Assembly (NCBI RefSeq): GCF_000015725.1
Contig: NC_008825.1
Location: 496,001 to 560,000 of the forward strand
Direction: 5' to 3'
Source of the DNA: Methylibium petroleiphilum PM1
GTDB taxonomy: Bacteria > Pseudomonadota > Gammaproteobacteria > Burkholderiales > Burkholderiaceae_C
Length of the DNA: 64,000 nucleotides
Each line of letters opens with the position of its first letter. Position 1 is the first letter of the stretch. Below the pieces are notes generated by a model that saw nothing but the letters and a program-made list of their open reading frames with translations, was not told the origin of the DNA and did no database searches. This document shows positions 48,541-59,189 of the stretch, one piece after another. A program made the translations under genes and the position numbers.

Positions 48541-49164
48541 TCAGCGGTCTACAGCCATCCAGTGCTTCCAGAGGACATCGATGACCGTCCGTAGCGCATC
48601 GAGCGAGTCCCCCCGGTTGTCGATCACGGCGTCGGCCGCAGCTCGGCGGAGGGGCCGCGGGGCCTGCTGAGCCATCACGCGCCGCACTTCGTCGGGAGTC
48701 CAGCCGGACCGTCGCGCCACGCGCGCGACCTGGACTTCCTCGGGGCAATCGACCACCAGCACGCGATCGACGCGATCACGCCAGCGATCCGACTCGACCA
48801 GCAAGGGTACGTCGAACACGACGCAGGCTGCGTCGACGCCGGCGCGTGCGAACTGTTCCGTCTCGTCGCGGATCAGGGGGTGCAGGATGGCCTCGAGCTG
48901 CAGACGCACGGCGGGGTCGGCGAAGGCCTGGGCCCTCATCCAGACCCGGTCGAGACCTCCGTCAGCGCGGTCGATGCAGTCCGGCCCGAACTGCGCGCGC
49001 AGCGCCGGAAGCGCGGCGCCACCCGGCGCGGAAAGCCTGCGTGCGATGGCATCGGTATCCACCAGTAGCGCGCCGCGCCCTTCGAGCAGCGCGGCCACCG
49101 TACTCTTGCCACTGCCGATGCCGCCGGTGAGACCGATGCGCAAGCTTATGCGTTCGCTGCCCAT
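48541..49164 (-). CDS. coaE: Dephospho-CoA kinase CoaE
   Basis: 207-residue P-loop kinase for the final step of coenzyme A synthesis. P-loop GGIGSGKST at about 14-22, the DTDAIARRL segment, and VVFDVPLLVES. It starts six bases after pilD, the widespread pilD-coaE pairing. Confidence 0.95.
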   Translation of the reverse strand: MGSERISLRIGLTGGIGSGKSTVAALLEGRGALLVDTDAIARRLSAPGGAALPALRAQFGPDCIDRADGGLDRVWMRAQAFADPAVRLQLEAILHPLIRDETEQFARAGVDAACVVFDVPLLVESDRWRDRVDRVLVVDCPEEVQVARVARRSGWTPDEVRRVMAQQAPRPLRRAAADAVIDNRGDSLDALRTVIDVLWKHWMAVDR

Positions 49165-49170
49165 CGAGCC

Positions 49171-50022
49171 TCAGGCCCAGCCGAGCCAGCCCATCACGCG
49201 CTCGGCGCCTGCGTACAGGACGACCAGTCCGGCACCGGCCAGGAAGGGGCCGAAGGGCACGTAGCGACCTTCGTGCAGAGCGCCAGCCAGCTTCATGGCG
49301 ATGCCGACGATGGCACCGATCAACGAAGCTCCGAGCACGATGGGAAGCAGCATCTGCCATCCGAGCCAGGCACCGAGGGCGGCCAGCAGCTTGAAGTCGC
49401 CCGCGCCCATGCCTTCCTTGCCAGTCGTGAGCTTGAACAGCCAGTACACCGACCACAGCGACAAATAACCGAACACCGCGCCCCAGACGGACGTCGAGAG
49501 CGGCAGCGTCCAGCCGAGCGCGGCAGCCACCAGCCCGGCCCAGAGCAGTGGCAAGGTGAGGCTGTCGGGCAGGAGCGTCGTGTCCCAGTCGATGCCGGAC
49601 AGTGCCAGCAGGACGGCGACGAAGGCGCACCAGGCCAGCACCGTCGGTTGCGCGCCGAAACGCCAGGCCAGCGAGGCGAACAACAGCCCTGTCGCGATCT
49701 CGAAGAGAGGATAGCGCGGAGAGATCGGCGTCTTGCAGGCTGAGCAGCGTCCGCGCAACAGCAGCCAGCTCAGCACCGGGACATTCTCGAACCAGCGGAT
49801 GCGATGACCGCATTGCGGGCAGCGCGAGGCGGGTTTCGCCAGCGTGAGCGCGGGAGATTCTGGGGCCGTGACCCCGAGCAGCTCGGCGCTTTCGAGTCGC
49901 CAGGCCCGCTCCATCATCTGTGGCAGGCGGTGGATGACGACGTTGAGAAAGCTGCCGATGCACAGCCCGAGCAGCCCCAGAGCCCAGGGCGACAGCAGCA
50001 CGCCCTGCAGGTCGGACGACAT
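49171..50022 (-). CDS. pilD: Prepilin peptidase/N-methyltransferase PilD
   Basis: 283-residue inner-membrane aspartic protease that cleaves and methylates type IV prepilins and type II pseudopilins. The zinc site is CPQCG...CSACK (about 68-97). Catalytic aspartates are in SGIDWDTTLLPD and GMGAGDFKLL. About eight membrane helices. Third in pilB-pilC-pilD. Confidence 0.95.
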   Translation of the reverse strand: MSSDLQGVLLSPWALGLLGLCIGSFLNVVIHRLPQMMERAWRLESAELLGVTAPESPALTLAKPASRCPQCGHRIRWFENVPVLSWLLLRGRCSACKTPISPRYPLFEIATGLLFASLAWRFGAQPTVLAWCAFVAVLLALSGIDWDTTLLPDSLTLPLLWAGLVAAALGWTLPLSTSVWGAVFGYLSLWSVYWLFKLTTGKEGMGAGDFKLLAALGAWLGWQMLLPIVLGASLIGAIVGIAMKLAGALHEGRYVPFGPFLAGAGLVVLYAGAERVMGWLGWA

Positions 50023-50036
50023 GCCTCCGGGCGTGC

Positions 50037-51263
50037 TCAGACCACCTGGCCGAGCTTGAAGATCGGCAGGTACATCGAGACCACGATGCCGCCGATGATG
50101 GTGCCCAGCACGACGATGATGATCGGCTCGAGCAGGCTCGACAGGCCCTTGACGGCCTCATCGACCTCGGCCTCGTAGAACTCGGCAGCCTTGGACAGCA
50201 TGTGATCGAGGGCGCCCGATTCCTCACCGATGGCAGCCATCTGCAGCACCATCACGGGGAAGATGCCGGTCGCCTGCATCGAGGTGGTCAGTGCCGTGCC
50301 GGTGGAGACGTCCTTCTGGATCTGCTCCGTCGCTTCGGCGAACACGGCATTGCCAGAGGCGCCACCGACCGAGTCGAGCGCCTCGACCAGCGGTACGCCG
50401 GCCGCGAACATCGTGGCGAGCGTGCGCGTCCAGCGAGCGACGGCCGACTTGAAGATCAGATCACCGAACACCGGCAGCTTCAACAGCAGCCTGTCCATGG
50501 TCTTCTGCATCTTCTCGGATCGCTTCCACGACTCGAAGAAGAAGTAGGTGCCGCCGATGATGACGCCGAAGATCAGCCACCAGTAGCTGACGAAGATCTC
50601 GGACATGGACATCACGAACAGCGTCGGGGCCGGGAGGTCGGCTCCGAAGGACGTGAAGACTTCCTTGAAGGCCGGGATCACGAAGATCATGATGACCGCG
50701 ACGACCACGAAGGCCACCACCAGCACGGCCACCGGGTAGATCAGCGCCGACTTGATCTTGCGCTTGATCTCGAGCGTCTTCTCCTGGTAGGTCGCCAGCC
50801 GCTCGAGCAGTGTTTCCAGGATACCTGCGGCTTCACCGGCCTCGACGAGGTTGCAGTAGAGCGCGTCGAAGTACAGCGGGTGCTTGCGGAAGGCCGACGA
50901 CAGGCTGGTGCCGGTCTCGATGTCGGAGCGGATGTCGGTCAGCAGCTTGGTCACGCGAGGGTTGGTGCTGCCCCGCGCGACGATGTCGAAGGACTGCAGC
51001 AAGGGAACGCCGGCGCGCATCATCGTCGCGATCTGGCGCGTGAAGATCGCAATATCCTTCGGCTTGATGGACTTGCCGCCGCTCATGCGGCGCTTCTTCA
51101 CCTTGTTGACGAGGATGCCCTGGCGGCGCAGGGACGCGCTGACGACCGACTCGCCGCCGGCTCGCATCTCGCCGCGCACGACCTTGCCGTTCTTGTCCTT
51201 GCCTTCCCACTCGAAGACGAATTCCTTGATGTCTCGCGCCGAAGCCGTTGCTGCTGTGGCCAT
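50037..51263 (-). CDS. pilC: Type IV pilus inner-membrane platform PilC
   Basis: 408-residue platform protein joining the PilB motor to the growing pilus. Two T2SF domains (about 70-195 and 275-400) and three membrane helices, with family segments FTRQIATMMRAGVPLLQSFD and RTLATMFAAGVPLVEALDS. The ATG is 33 bases after the pilB stop. Confidence 0.95.
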   Translation of the reverse strand: MATAATASARDIKEFVFEWEGKDKNGKVVRGEMRAGGESVVSASLRRQGILVNKVKKRRMSGGKSIKPKDIAIFTRQIATMMRAGVPLLQSFDIVARGSTNPRVTKLLTDIRSDIETGTSLSSAFRKHPLYFDALYCNLVEAGEAAGILETLLERLATYQEKTLEIKRKIKSALIYPVAVLVVAFVVVAVIMIFVIPAFKEVFTSFGADLPAPTLFVMSMSEIFVSYWWLIFGVIIGGTYFFFESWKRSEKMQKTMDRLLLKLPVFGDLIFKSAVARWTRTLATMFAAGVPLVEALDSVGGASGNAVFAEATEQIQKDVSTGTALTTSMQATGIFPVMVLQMAAIGEESGALDHMLSKAAEFYEAEVDEAVKGLSSLLEPIIIVVLGTIIGGIVVSMYLPIFKLGQVV

Positions 51264-51296
51264 GGTGTCTCCGACTCTCCCCGCCGCCTAATGGGC

Positions 51297-53015
51297 TTAC
51301 TCGTTGGTGACCGAGATGACTTCTTCCAGGGTGGTCACACCCGCTCGCACCTTGACCAGACCCGACTGACGCAAATCGCGCACGCCCTCTTGCTGTGCCT
51401 GCTTTGCGATGTCGACCGCATTGCCCTGCGTCAGGATGATGCGCTGGATCTCTTCGCTGATCGGCATGACCTGGTAGATGCCGACACGCCCCCGGTAGCC
51501 ATTGCTGCAACTGGAGCAGCCGACGGCACGATAGGGCTTCCAACTGCCATCCAGGTCCGATTCAGCGAAGCCGGCGCGAAGCAACGCCTCGCGAGGGTAA
51601 TCGGCCGGCGCCTTGCAGTTCTCGCAGAGTTTGCGCGCCAGCCGCTGCGCCGTGATCAGGATCACGCTGGAGGCGATGTTGAACGGCGCGACGCCCATGT
51701 TCATCAGGCGGGTCAGCGTCGTCGGCGCGTCGTTGGTATGCAGCGTGCTCATCACCATGTGCCCGGTCTGCGCCGCCTTGATGGCGATGTCCGCCGTGTC
51801 GAGATCGCGAATTTCGCCGACCATGATGACGTCCGGATCCTGCCGCAGGAAGGCCTTCAAGGCGACCGAGAAGTTCAGTCCTGCCTTGTCGTTGACGTTG
51901 ACCTGGTTGACGCCCGGGAGGTTGATTTCGGCCGGGTCCTCCACCGTGGAGATATTGACGCCGGGTTGGTTCAGGATGTTCAGGCAGGTGTACAGAGACA
52001 CCGTCTTGCCGGAGCCTGTGGGACCGGTGACCAGCACCATGCCATAGGGGCGCTTGATGGCTTCCAGCAAGCGGTCTTTCTCGACCTTCTCGTAGCCGAG
52101 CGCCTCGATGCCGAGCTTGGCACTCGACGGGTCGAGGATACGGATCACGATCTTCTCGGCGAACAGCGTGGGCAGGGTGCTGACCCGGAAATCAATCGCC
52201 TTGCTGCCGAACTTGAGCTTCATGCGGCCGTCCTGCGGCACGCGCTTCTCGGCAATGTCGAGCCGGGAAATCACCTTGATGCGGGAGGCGAGCTTGTCCT
52301 TGATGGCAATCGGCGGTTGCGTGATCTCGCGCAGTTCGCCATCGACGCGGAAGCGGACCCGGTAGTTGTATTCGAACGGCTCGAAGTGCAGATCGGAGGC
52401 TCGTGCGTTGATCGCATCGATCAGCATCTTCTGAAGGAAGCGAACGACCGGTGCGTCCTCGACGTCGGTGGTGACCTCGGCGGCGTCGGATGCGCTGGTG
52501 TCTTCCTCGGTGACGTCGAACTCGAAATCACCGGCGACCAGCGACTCGAGAGACTCGCTGGCCGTTGTCGTAGCTGCATCGACGAGCCGGGACAGCTTGT
52601 CGTGCTCGACGATCACCCACTCGGGCGTCAGCTGCGTTGCGAACTTGATGCGTTCAGCGGCCTCCTGGTCGGTGGGGTCGGCCCCGGCGATGAAGAGGCG
52701 GTTGCCGCGCTTGCCCAGCACCAATACCTGATACTGGGTGGCCAGCTTGGCATCGATGACGTTGCGAGGCAGGCGCTGCGGATCGACCGCCGCCAGATCG
52801 AGCAAGGGCATCGCCAGCACGCTGGACAGCGTATGGGCAAGATCCGAAGGGTTGACGGCGCCAGCGCTCAGGACCGCCGAGATGAAACTGCGCTTCTGCT
52901 CCTTGGCGCTGCGGACCAGATCTTCGGCGGTCTTGACGTTGAGCTTGCCCGCGTGCACGAGCACGCGCGCGACGCCGGACAGCGAACTCTGCGGGGCATC
53001 GGCGAGGGTATCCAC
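51297..53015 (-). CDS. pilB: Type IV pilus assembly ATPase PilB
   Basis: 572-residue extension motor. N-terminal MshEN domain (about 15-160), then the GspE core with Walker A GPTGSGKTVSLYT (about 330), Asp box, Walker B VGEIRDLDTADIA, His box TLHTNDAPTTL, and the tetracysteine zinc site CENC...CSSC. GTG start at 53015. Heads pilB-pilC-pilD-coaE-zapD-yacG; pilin genes are elsewhere. Confidence 0.95.
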   Translation of the reverse strand: MDTLADAPQSSLSGVARVLVHAGKLNVKTAEDLVRSAKEQKRSFISAVLSAGAVNPSDLAHTLSSVLAMPLLDLAAVDPQRLPRNVIDAKLATQYQVLVLGKRGNRLFIAGADPTDQEAAERIKFATQLTPEWVIVEHDKLSRLVDAATTTASESLESLVAGDFEFDVTEEDTSASDAAEVTTDVEDAPVVRFLQKMLIDAINARASDLHFEPFEYNYRVRFRVDGELREITQPPIAIKDKLASRIKVISRLDIAEKRVPQDGRMKLKFGSKAIDFRVSTLPTLFAEKIVIRILDPSSAKLGIEALGYEKVEKDRLLEAIKRPYGMVLVTGPTGSGKTVSLYTCLNILNQPGVNISTVEDPAEINLPGVNQVNVNDKAGLNFSVALKAFLRQDPDVIMVGEIRDLDTADIAIKAAQTGHMVMSTLHTNDAPTTLTRLMNMGVAPFNIASSVILITAQRLARKLCENCKAPADYPREALLRAGFAESDLDGSWKPYRAVGCSSCSNGYRGRVGIYQVMPISEEIQRIILTQGNAVDIAKQAQQEGVRDLRQSGLVKVRAGVTTLEEVISVTNE

Positions 53016-53159
53016 AGGGCAATCGGCGAAGTCAGGGCTGCAACCGAATCATGATCGCCGATTCATGCGGCCCTGTAAACGACCGAGGTCCGCGGATGTG
53101 AGCATCCACCACGCGATGCCGTGCAGACGCCACGACTGTGTTGGCAAAACCTGTCAGAA

Positions 53160-53238
<79 letters not shown>

Positions 53239-53276
53239 ATTGGGTCAGATCGATGCTGACTGCTCAGGTCAACGGT

Positions 53277-54269
53277 TCACGAGGAACGCTCTGTCGACTG
53301 AGCACATAAGTGTAGCAGAGCTTCGCGGTACTGCGAGTCTGGCAAGACCGACAGGGCTTCGCAGGCTCGGGCGACCTCGGCGCGCGCCACTTCCCTGGTG
53401 GCTTCCAAGGCGCCGGTGGATCGGACGATCTCGATGATCTCCGGCAGGCGCTGCACCTCGCCTTGCTCGATGGCCGCACGCACGACGTCCCTTTGCGCCG
53501 GCGTCCCTCGCGTCATGGCCACCAGCAAGGGCAGCGTCGGCTTGCCTTCCCGCAGGTCGTCGCCGATGTTCTTTCCCAGTGCTGACGTGGCGCCTTCATA
53601 GTCCAGCAGGTCGTCGACCAACTGGAATGCGGTGCCCAGCGCCCTCCCGTAATCGGCGCACGCGGTTTCGACGCCGGGGGAGGCGTCGGCCAGCATGGCG
53701 CCGAGCCGAGCGCTGGCCTCGAACAGCTTGGCCGTTTTGAACCGGATCACCCGGAGATAGTCGTCGATGGACAGGTCGGGATCGTGCATGTTCATCAACT
53801 GCAGGACTTCGCCCTCGGCGATCACATTCGTGGCGTCGGCCAGCACTTCCAGAACCCTCATGCGGTTCACGGAGACCATCATCTGGAAGGCGCGCGAATA
53901 AAGGAAGTCGCCAACCAGCACGCTCGCTGCATTGCCGAAACGCGCATTGGCCGTGTCACGTCCGCGCCGCAGCGCGGACTCGTCGACGACGTCGTCGTGC
54001 AGCAAGGTCGCGGTGTGGATGAACTCGACCGTCGCCGCCAGTTCGAAGCGCTCTGGACCCCGGAAGCCGAGTGCCTGCGCGAACAACAGCACCAGCATTG
54101 GACGTAACCGCTTGCCACCGGCGCTGATGATGTAGTGCGATATCTGGTTGATCAGCGCGACATCCGAAGCCAGTCGGCGCCGGATCAACGCATCGACCTC
54201 GCCCATGTCGGCGGCGACCAGGTCTGCGAAGGAAAGGGTCGACCCGGAGACGTTCGAGACGGCAGTCAC
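53277..54269 (-). CDS. ispB: Octaprenyl diphosphate synthase IspB
   Basis: 330-residue all-helical prenyltransferase making the quinone side chain. First Asp-rich motif LLHDDVVDE, second FQLVDDLLDYEG, and the SAGGKRLRPML substrate region. GTG at 54269 is chosen because TATAAT lies on this strand at 54314-54309, giving a start near 54302; the longer reading to 54443 would run through that promoter. Divergent from rplU. Confidence 0.93.
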   Translation of the reverse strand: MTAVSNVSGSTLSFADLVAADMGEVDALIRRRLASDVALINQISHYIISAGGKRLRPMLVLLFAQALGFRGPERFELAATVEFIHTATLLHDDVVDESALRRGRDTANARFGNAASVLVGDFLYSRAFQMMVSVNRMRVLEVLADATNVIAEGEVLQLMNMHDPDLSIDDYLRVIRFKTAKLFEASARLGAMLADASPGVETACADYGRALGTAFQLVDDLLDYEGATSALGKNIGDDLREGKPTLPLLVAMTRGTPAQRDVVRAAIEQGEVQRLPEIIEIVRSTGALEATREVARAEVARACEALSVLPDSQYREALLHLCAQSTERSS

Positions 54270-54308
54270 GCTGAAGGAGGAGGAACTCGAGGAATTTCGA
54301 GCGTTTCG

Positions 54309-54314
54309 ATTATA
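54309..54314 (-). promoter_or_regulatory. Candidate -10 element of ispB
   Basis: A perfect TATAAT on the reverse strand, 40 bases before the chosen GTG start. No convincing -35 hexamer at the right spacing. It helps decide the ispB start. Confidence 0.4.
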
Positions 54315-54389
54315 GGGAGGGGGATCGCGCGCGACCTGCGGCTCAGGGCGCCCAGCGTACCCGGTGCATGCCGACCTCCCGAGCGATGC

Positions 54390-54395
54390 TACAAT
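54390..54395 (+). promoter_or_regulatory. Candidate -10 element of rplU-rpmA
   Basis: TACAAT, 80 bases before the rplU ATG. The leader between contains a small hairpin, CTGCG-CGTTT-CGCAG (about 54403-54417), which might be an autoregulatory leader element but is not a family I recognise. Confidence 0.35.
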
Positions 54396-54474
54396 CTCAG
54401 GCTCTGCGCGTTTCGCAGGGACCGTCTGGGGGCCGGCAGGCACCGAGGCGGGTCATTCGAGTGAAAGGGCTGAT

Positions 54475-54786
54475 ATGTACGCGCTCATAAAAACCGGTGG
54501 CAAGCAGTACAAGGTTGCTGCCGGCGAAAAAATCAAAGTAGAACAGATTGCTGCGGACGTTGGCCAAGAGATCGTGATCGACCAGGTGCTCGCCGTCGGA
54601 AGCGGCGCGGACCTCAAAGTTGGCACTCCCTTGGTTGCCGGCGCGACTGTCAAGGCCACGGTCGTGGCCCACGGCAGGCACGACAAGGTGCGCATTTTCA
54701 AGATGCGTCGCCGCAAGCATTATCAGAAGCGGCAGGGTCACCGCCAGAACTTCACCGAGCTGGAAATCAGCACGGTGAACGGCTGA
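54475..54786 (+). CDS. rplU: 50S ribosomal protein bL21
   Basis: 103-residue large-subunit protein. Canonical N-terminus [14 protein letters not shown] and the C-terminal [16 protein letters not shown] 23S rRNA-binding segment. Followed by rpmA 26 bases later with an AGGAG ribosome site. Confidence 0.98.
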   Translation: MYALIKTGGKQYKVAAGEKIKVEQIAADVGQEIVIDQVLAVGSGADLKVGTPLVAGATVKATVVAHGRHDKVRIFKMRRRKHYQKRQGHRQNFTELEISTVNG

Positions 54787-54812
54787 CACGGCAACCGAGA
54801 AGGAGTTAGGAA

Positions 54813-55070
54813 ATGGCACAGAAAAAAGGTGGCGGTTCCACCCGGAACGGCCGCGATTCGCAACCGAAGATGCTCGGCGTCAAGGCTTTCGGCGGCCAGG
54901 CCGTGCAGGCTGGCTCGATCATCGTCCGTCAGCGTGGCACGCAGTTCCACGCGGGCAGCAACGTGGGCATCGGCAAGGATCACACCTTGTTCGCGCTTGT
55001 CGACGGCAAGGTGAGCTTCGCCGTCAAGGGCGAGCGCAATCGCCGCACGGTGGCGATCGATCCCGTTTGA
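54813..55070 (+). CDS. rpmA: 50S ribosomal protein bL27
   Basis: 85-residue protein whose N-terminal tail ([15 protein letters not shown]) reaches the peptidyl-transferase centre. The tail starts without the cleaved leader seen in some Firmicutes. Second gene of the rplU-rpmA pair. Confidence 0.98.
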   Translation: MAQKKGGGSTRNGRDSQPKMLGVKAFGGQAVQAGSIIVRQRGTQFHAGSNVGIGKDHTLFALVDGKVSFAVKGERNRRTVAIDPV

Positions 55071-55093
55071 CAGCGCGCTTGGCGCCGCGACGA

Positions 55094-55117
55094 AGCCCCG
55101 GCCCGCCGGGGCTTTTT
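55094..55117 (+). terminator. Rho-independent terminator after rpmA
   Basis: AAGCCCCGGC-CC-GCCGGGGCTTTTT: a near-perfect 10-base GC stem with T-run, 24 bases after the rpmA stop. It separates ribosomal genes from obgE, which then needs its own promoter or read-through. Confidence 0.9.
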
Positions 55118-55137
55118 CGTTGCAGAGCTCCAGATAA

Positions 55138-56286
<1,149 letters not shown>

Positions 56287-56322
56287 AGCGCGCCTGTTTC
56301 GGACCGAGAGAGTAGAGGCCGC

Positions 56323-57441
56323 ATGTCCGAAGTGCTGCGTGGAGCGAGGCGCATCGTCGTCAAGGTCGGATCCAGCCTCGTGACCAACGAGGGGCGCGGT
56401 GTCGATGCCGCCGCGATCGGCAACTGGTGCCGCCAGCTCGCGTCGCTGGCGGGTCAGGGGCGCGAGGTGCTGATGGTGTCCAGCGGCGCGATCGCCGAAG
56501 GCATGAAGCGCTTGGGCTGGAACGCGCGACCGAAGGAGATTCATGAGTTGCAGGCCGCTGCCGCCGTCGGACAGATGGGGCTGGCGCAGATGTACGAGAG
56601 CAAGCTTTCGGAGCATGGCATCGGCAGCGCGCAGGTGCTGTTGACGCACGCCGACCTCGCGGACCGCGAGCGCTACCTGAACGCACGCTCGACCCTGCTC
56701 ACCCTGTTGTCACTGAAGGTGATCCCGGTCATCAACGAGAACGACACGGTCGTCAACGACGAGATCAAGTTCGGCGACAACGACACGCTGGGCGCACTGG
56801 TCGCCAACCTCGTCGACGCTGATGCGCTGGTGATCCTGACCGATCAGCCTGGCCTGTATTCCGCCGATCCGCGCAAGGACCCGCAGGCCCGGTTCATCGG
56901 TGAGGCTGTCGCCGGAACGCCGGAACTCGAGCGGATGGCAGGTGGTGCGGGCTCCAGCCTCGGGCGTGGCGGCATGATCACCAAGGTGCTGGCCGCCAAG
57001 CGTGCCTCCAGCAGCGGGGCCTCGACCGTTATCGCCTGGGGTCGTGAACCCGACGTGCTGCTGCGACTCGCTGACGGTGAGGCGATCGGCACGCTGCTGG
57101 TCGCTCGCACTGCCAAGCTCGCGGCGCGCAAGCAGTGGATGGCCGACCATCTGCAGATGCGCGGCACGGTCGTCATCGACGACGGCGCCGTCGCCAAGCT
57201 GCGCGACGAAGGCAAGAGTCTGCTGCCGATCGGCGTGGTCGAGGTGCAGGGCGAGTTCGTGCGAGGTGACGTGATCGCGGTGCGGAGCCAGGTCGGTATC
57301 GAAATCGCGCGGGGCCTGGCCAACTACGCGAGCAGCGAGGCGCGGCTGATCGCGCGCAAGCCGTCGTCGCAGATCGAGAGTCTGCTGGGCTACAGCAACG
57401 AGCCCGAGATGATCCACCGCACGAATCTCGTGCTGGCCTGA
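56323..57441 (+). CDS. proB: Glutamate 5-kinase ProB
   Basis: 372-residue kinase for the first step of proline synthesis. Amino-acid kinase domain about 1-255 ([33 protein letters not shown]) and C-terminal PUA domain about 275-365. Length is typical of feedback-regulated ProB. Confidence 0.96.
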   Translation: MSEVLRGARRIVVKVGSSLVTNEGRGVDAAAIGNWCRQLASLAGQGREVLMVSSGAIAEGMKRLGWNARPKEIHELQAAAAVGQMGLAQMYESKLSEHGIGSAQVLLTHADLADRERYLNARSTLLTLLSLKVIPVINENDTVVNDEIKFGDNDTLGALVANLVDADALVILTDQPGLYSADPRKDPQARFIGEAVAGTPELERMAGGAGSSLGRGGMITKVLAAKRASSSGASTVIAWGREPDVLLRLADGEAIGTLLVARTAKLAARKQWMADHLQMRGTVVIDDGAVAKLRDEGKSLLPIGVVEVQGEFVRGDVIAVRSQVGIEIARGLANYASSEARLIARKPSSQIESLLGYSNEPEMIHRTNLVLA

Positions 57442-57521
57442 CGAGAACTCTTGCGTCTGCGCTCTGGCTGTCCCCGAATCCCCCGCATCCGGTGCTCCCG
57501 ACGCGGTGCGGAGCACCCCGC

Positions 57522-58427
57522 GTGACGACGGAGCGCGAACCCCGCGCCGCGCGCATCGATGCGCCGGCGGCCCTGGCGCTGGTCTGCTGCTGCGCGCTTT
57601 GGGGATTGAACCAAGTCGCCATCAAGGCCGCGCTGCCCGAGGTCGGGTCGCTGATCCAGTTGTCCGTTCGCAGCGTGGTCGCCCTGGTGCTGGTCCTGGC
57701 CTGGATGCGCTGGCGCCGCATTCCCTGGCACTGGCGTGACGGCACGCTGTGGCCCGGCCTGCTCGCGGGCCTGCTGTTCGCCATCGAATTCGGGTGCATC
57801 TTCGTCGGCTTGCAGTACACGACGGCCGCCCGGTCAGTCGTGTTCATCAACACCTCGCCGTTCGTCGTTGCCCTGGTGCTCGCGTGGCTGGTGCCGGCCG
57901 AGCGGCTGCGGCCCCTGCAGGCGCTCGGCCTGGCCATCGCCTTCGGTGGGGTCGCTTTCGCGTTTGCCGAGCCTGCGCCTCGGGCGGACGGTTGGCCATG
58001 GCTGGGCGATGCGCTGATCCTCGTTGCGGCGGCGTTGTGGGGGTTGACCACTGTGATCATCCGCTTCAGTTCGCTGCGCCATGCTGCGCCCGAGAAGACG
58101 CTGGCCTACCAACTGCTTGTTTCGGCGCTGCTGTCGCCGGCGGCTGCCTGGGTGAGCGGCGCGCCCTGGCCGGCCGCCTGGAGCGCGCTGGCCATCGGCT
58201 CGCTGTTCTATCAGGCGGTGATCGTCACCTTCGCCAGTTATCTGCTGTGGTTCGGGTTGCTCACGCGTTATCCGGCGACCAAGGTGCAGGCTTTCGTGTT
58301 CCTCACGCCGGTGTTCGGCGCGGCCTTCGCCGCCGGCCTGCTGGAGGAGCCGGTGGGCGTCGAGTTGCTGGTGGCGCTCGTGGCGGTGGCTGTGGGGCTG
58401 AGCCTGCTCAACCGCCGGCACCGCTGA
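57522..58427 (+). CDS. EamA/DMT-family transporter
   Basis: 301-residue membrane protein with ten helices in two EamA halves (about 20-150 and 165-295); a typical start of the fold is ALVCCCALWGLNQVAIKAALP. Substrate unknown; such proteins export metabolites or amino acids. GTG 57522 chosen for length; GTG 57492 would add ten residues. Convergent with rppH. Confidence 0.85.
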   Translation: MTTEREPRAARIDAPAALALVCCCALWGLNQVAIKAALPEVGSLIQLSVRSVVALVLVLAWMRWRRIPWHWRDGTLWPGLLAGLLFAIEFGCIFVGLQYTTAARSVVFINTSPFVVALVLAWLVPAERLRPLQALGLAIAFGGVAFAFAEPAPRADGWPWLGDALILVAAALWGLTTVIIRFSSLRHAAPEKTLAYQLLVSALLSPAAAWVSGAPWPAAWSALAIGSLFYQAVIVTFASYLLWFGLLTRYPATKVQAFVFLTPVFGAAFAAGLLEEPVGVELLVALVAVAVGLSLLNRRHR

Positions 58428-58442
58428 CGCCGACGCAGGGCC

Positions 58443-59042
58443 TCAGCGCGGACCTTCGGGCGTCGTCTCACCGTCGGCGGCTTCCATGGGCGCCTCGCCG
58501 TTGGAGCGCTCTTCGTCCTCCCGCCGGTGCGCCCGCATGCCCGAGCGCAGGTAGCGGTTGTGGTGGTTGGCGCGTGGCAGGAAGCGCGCCAGTTCGGTCA
58601 GCGCCATCTGGTAGACGTCTCGCTTGAAGTCGATCACCACCTCGAGCGGTACCCAGTACTCGTTCCAGCGCCACGCGTCGAACTCCGGGTGGTCGCAGGC
58701 ACGCAGGTTCATGTCGTTGTCGCGGCCAGTCAGCTGCAACAAGAACCAGATCTGCTTCTGGCCGCGGTAGTGGCCCCGGGCCTCGCGGCGGATGTAATGG
58801 TCGGGCACCTCATAGCGCAGCCAATCACGCGTGCGCGCCAGGATGCGCACATGCTCGGGCTGCAAGCCCACTTCTTCGTGCAGCTCACGGTACATCGCCT
58901 GCTCGGGCGTCTCACCGTACTTGATGCCGCCTTGCGGAAACTGCCAGGAGTGGGTGCGTATGCGTTTGCCCCAGAACACCTGGTTCCGCTGGTTGAGCAG
59001 AACGATGCCGACGTTGGGCCTGAAGCCTTCACGGTCGAGCAT
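58443..59042 (-). CDS. rppH: RNA pyrophosphohydrolase RppH
   Basis: 199-residue Nudix enzyme that removes pyrophosphate from mRNA 5' ends to start decay. Nudix box [11 protein letters not shown]...RELHEEVGL (about 38-60) and RppH segments [11 protein letters not shown] and [11 protein letters not shown]. The C-terminal tail (about 170-199) is acidic and variable. Divergent from proS. Confidence 0.95.
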
Positions 59043-59189
59043 AATGAAACCTCGAATTCAGTCTTGAATTCATTATTGCACCGGGCTTCCGCGATGCAAG
59101 CCCGCTCCGCCCCAGGTTGCGGGGTCGGCCTGGCGGCATCGCTCCCAGCTCATCACGCAGCCTCCCTCTCGCATGCCCCGGCCGACGCC

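Noticed and set aside
50202-53054. 950-residue plus-strand open frame
   Set aside because: Antisense shadow of pilC and pilB; no motifs and extreme His/Asp/Arg composition.
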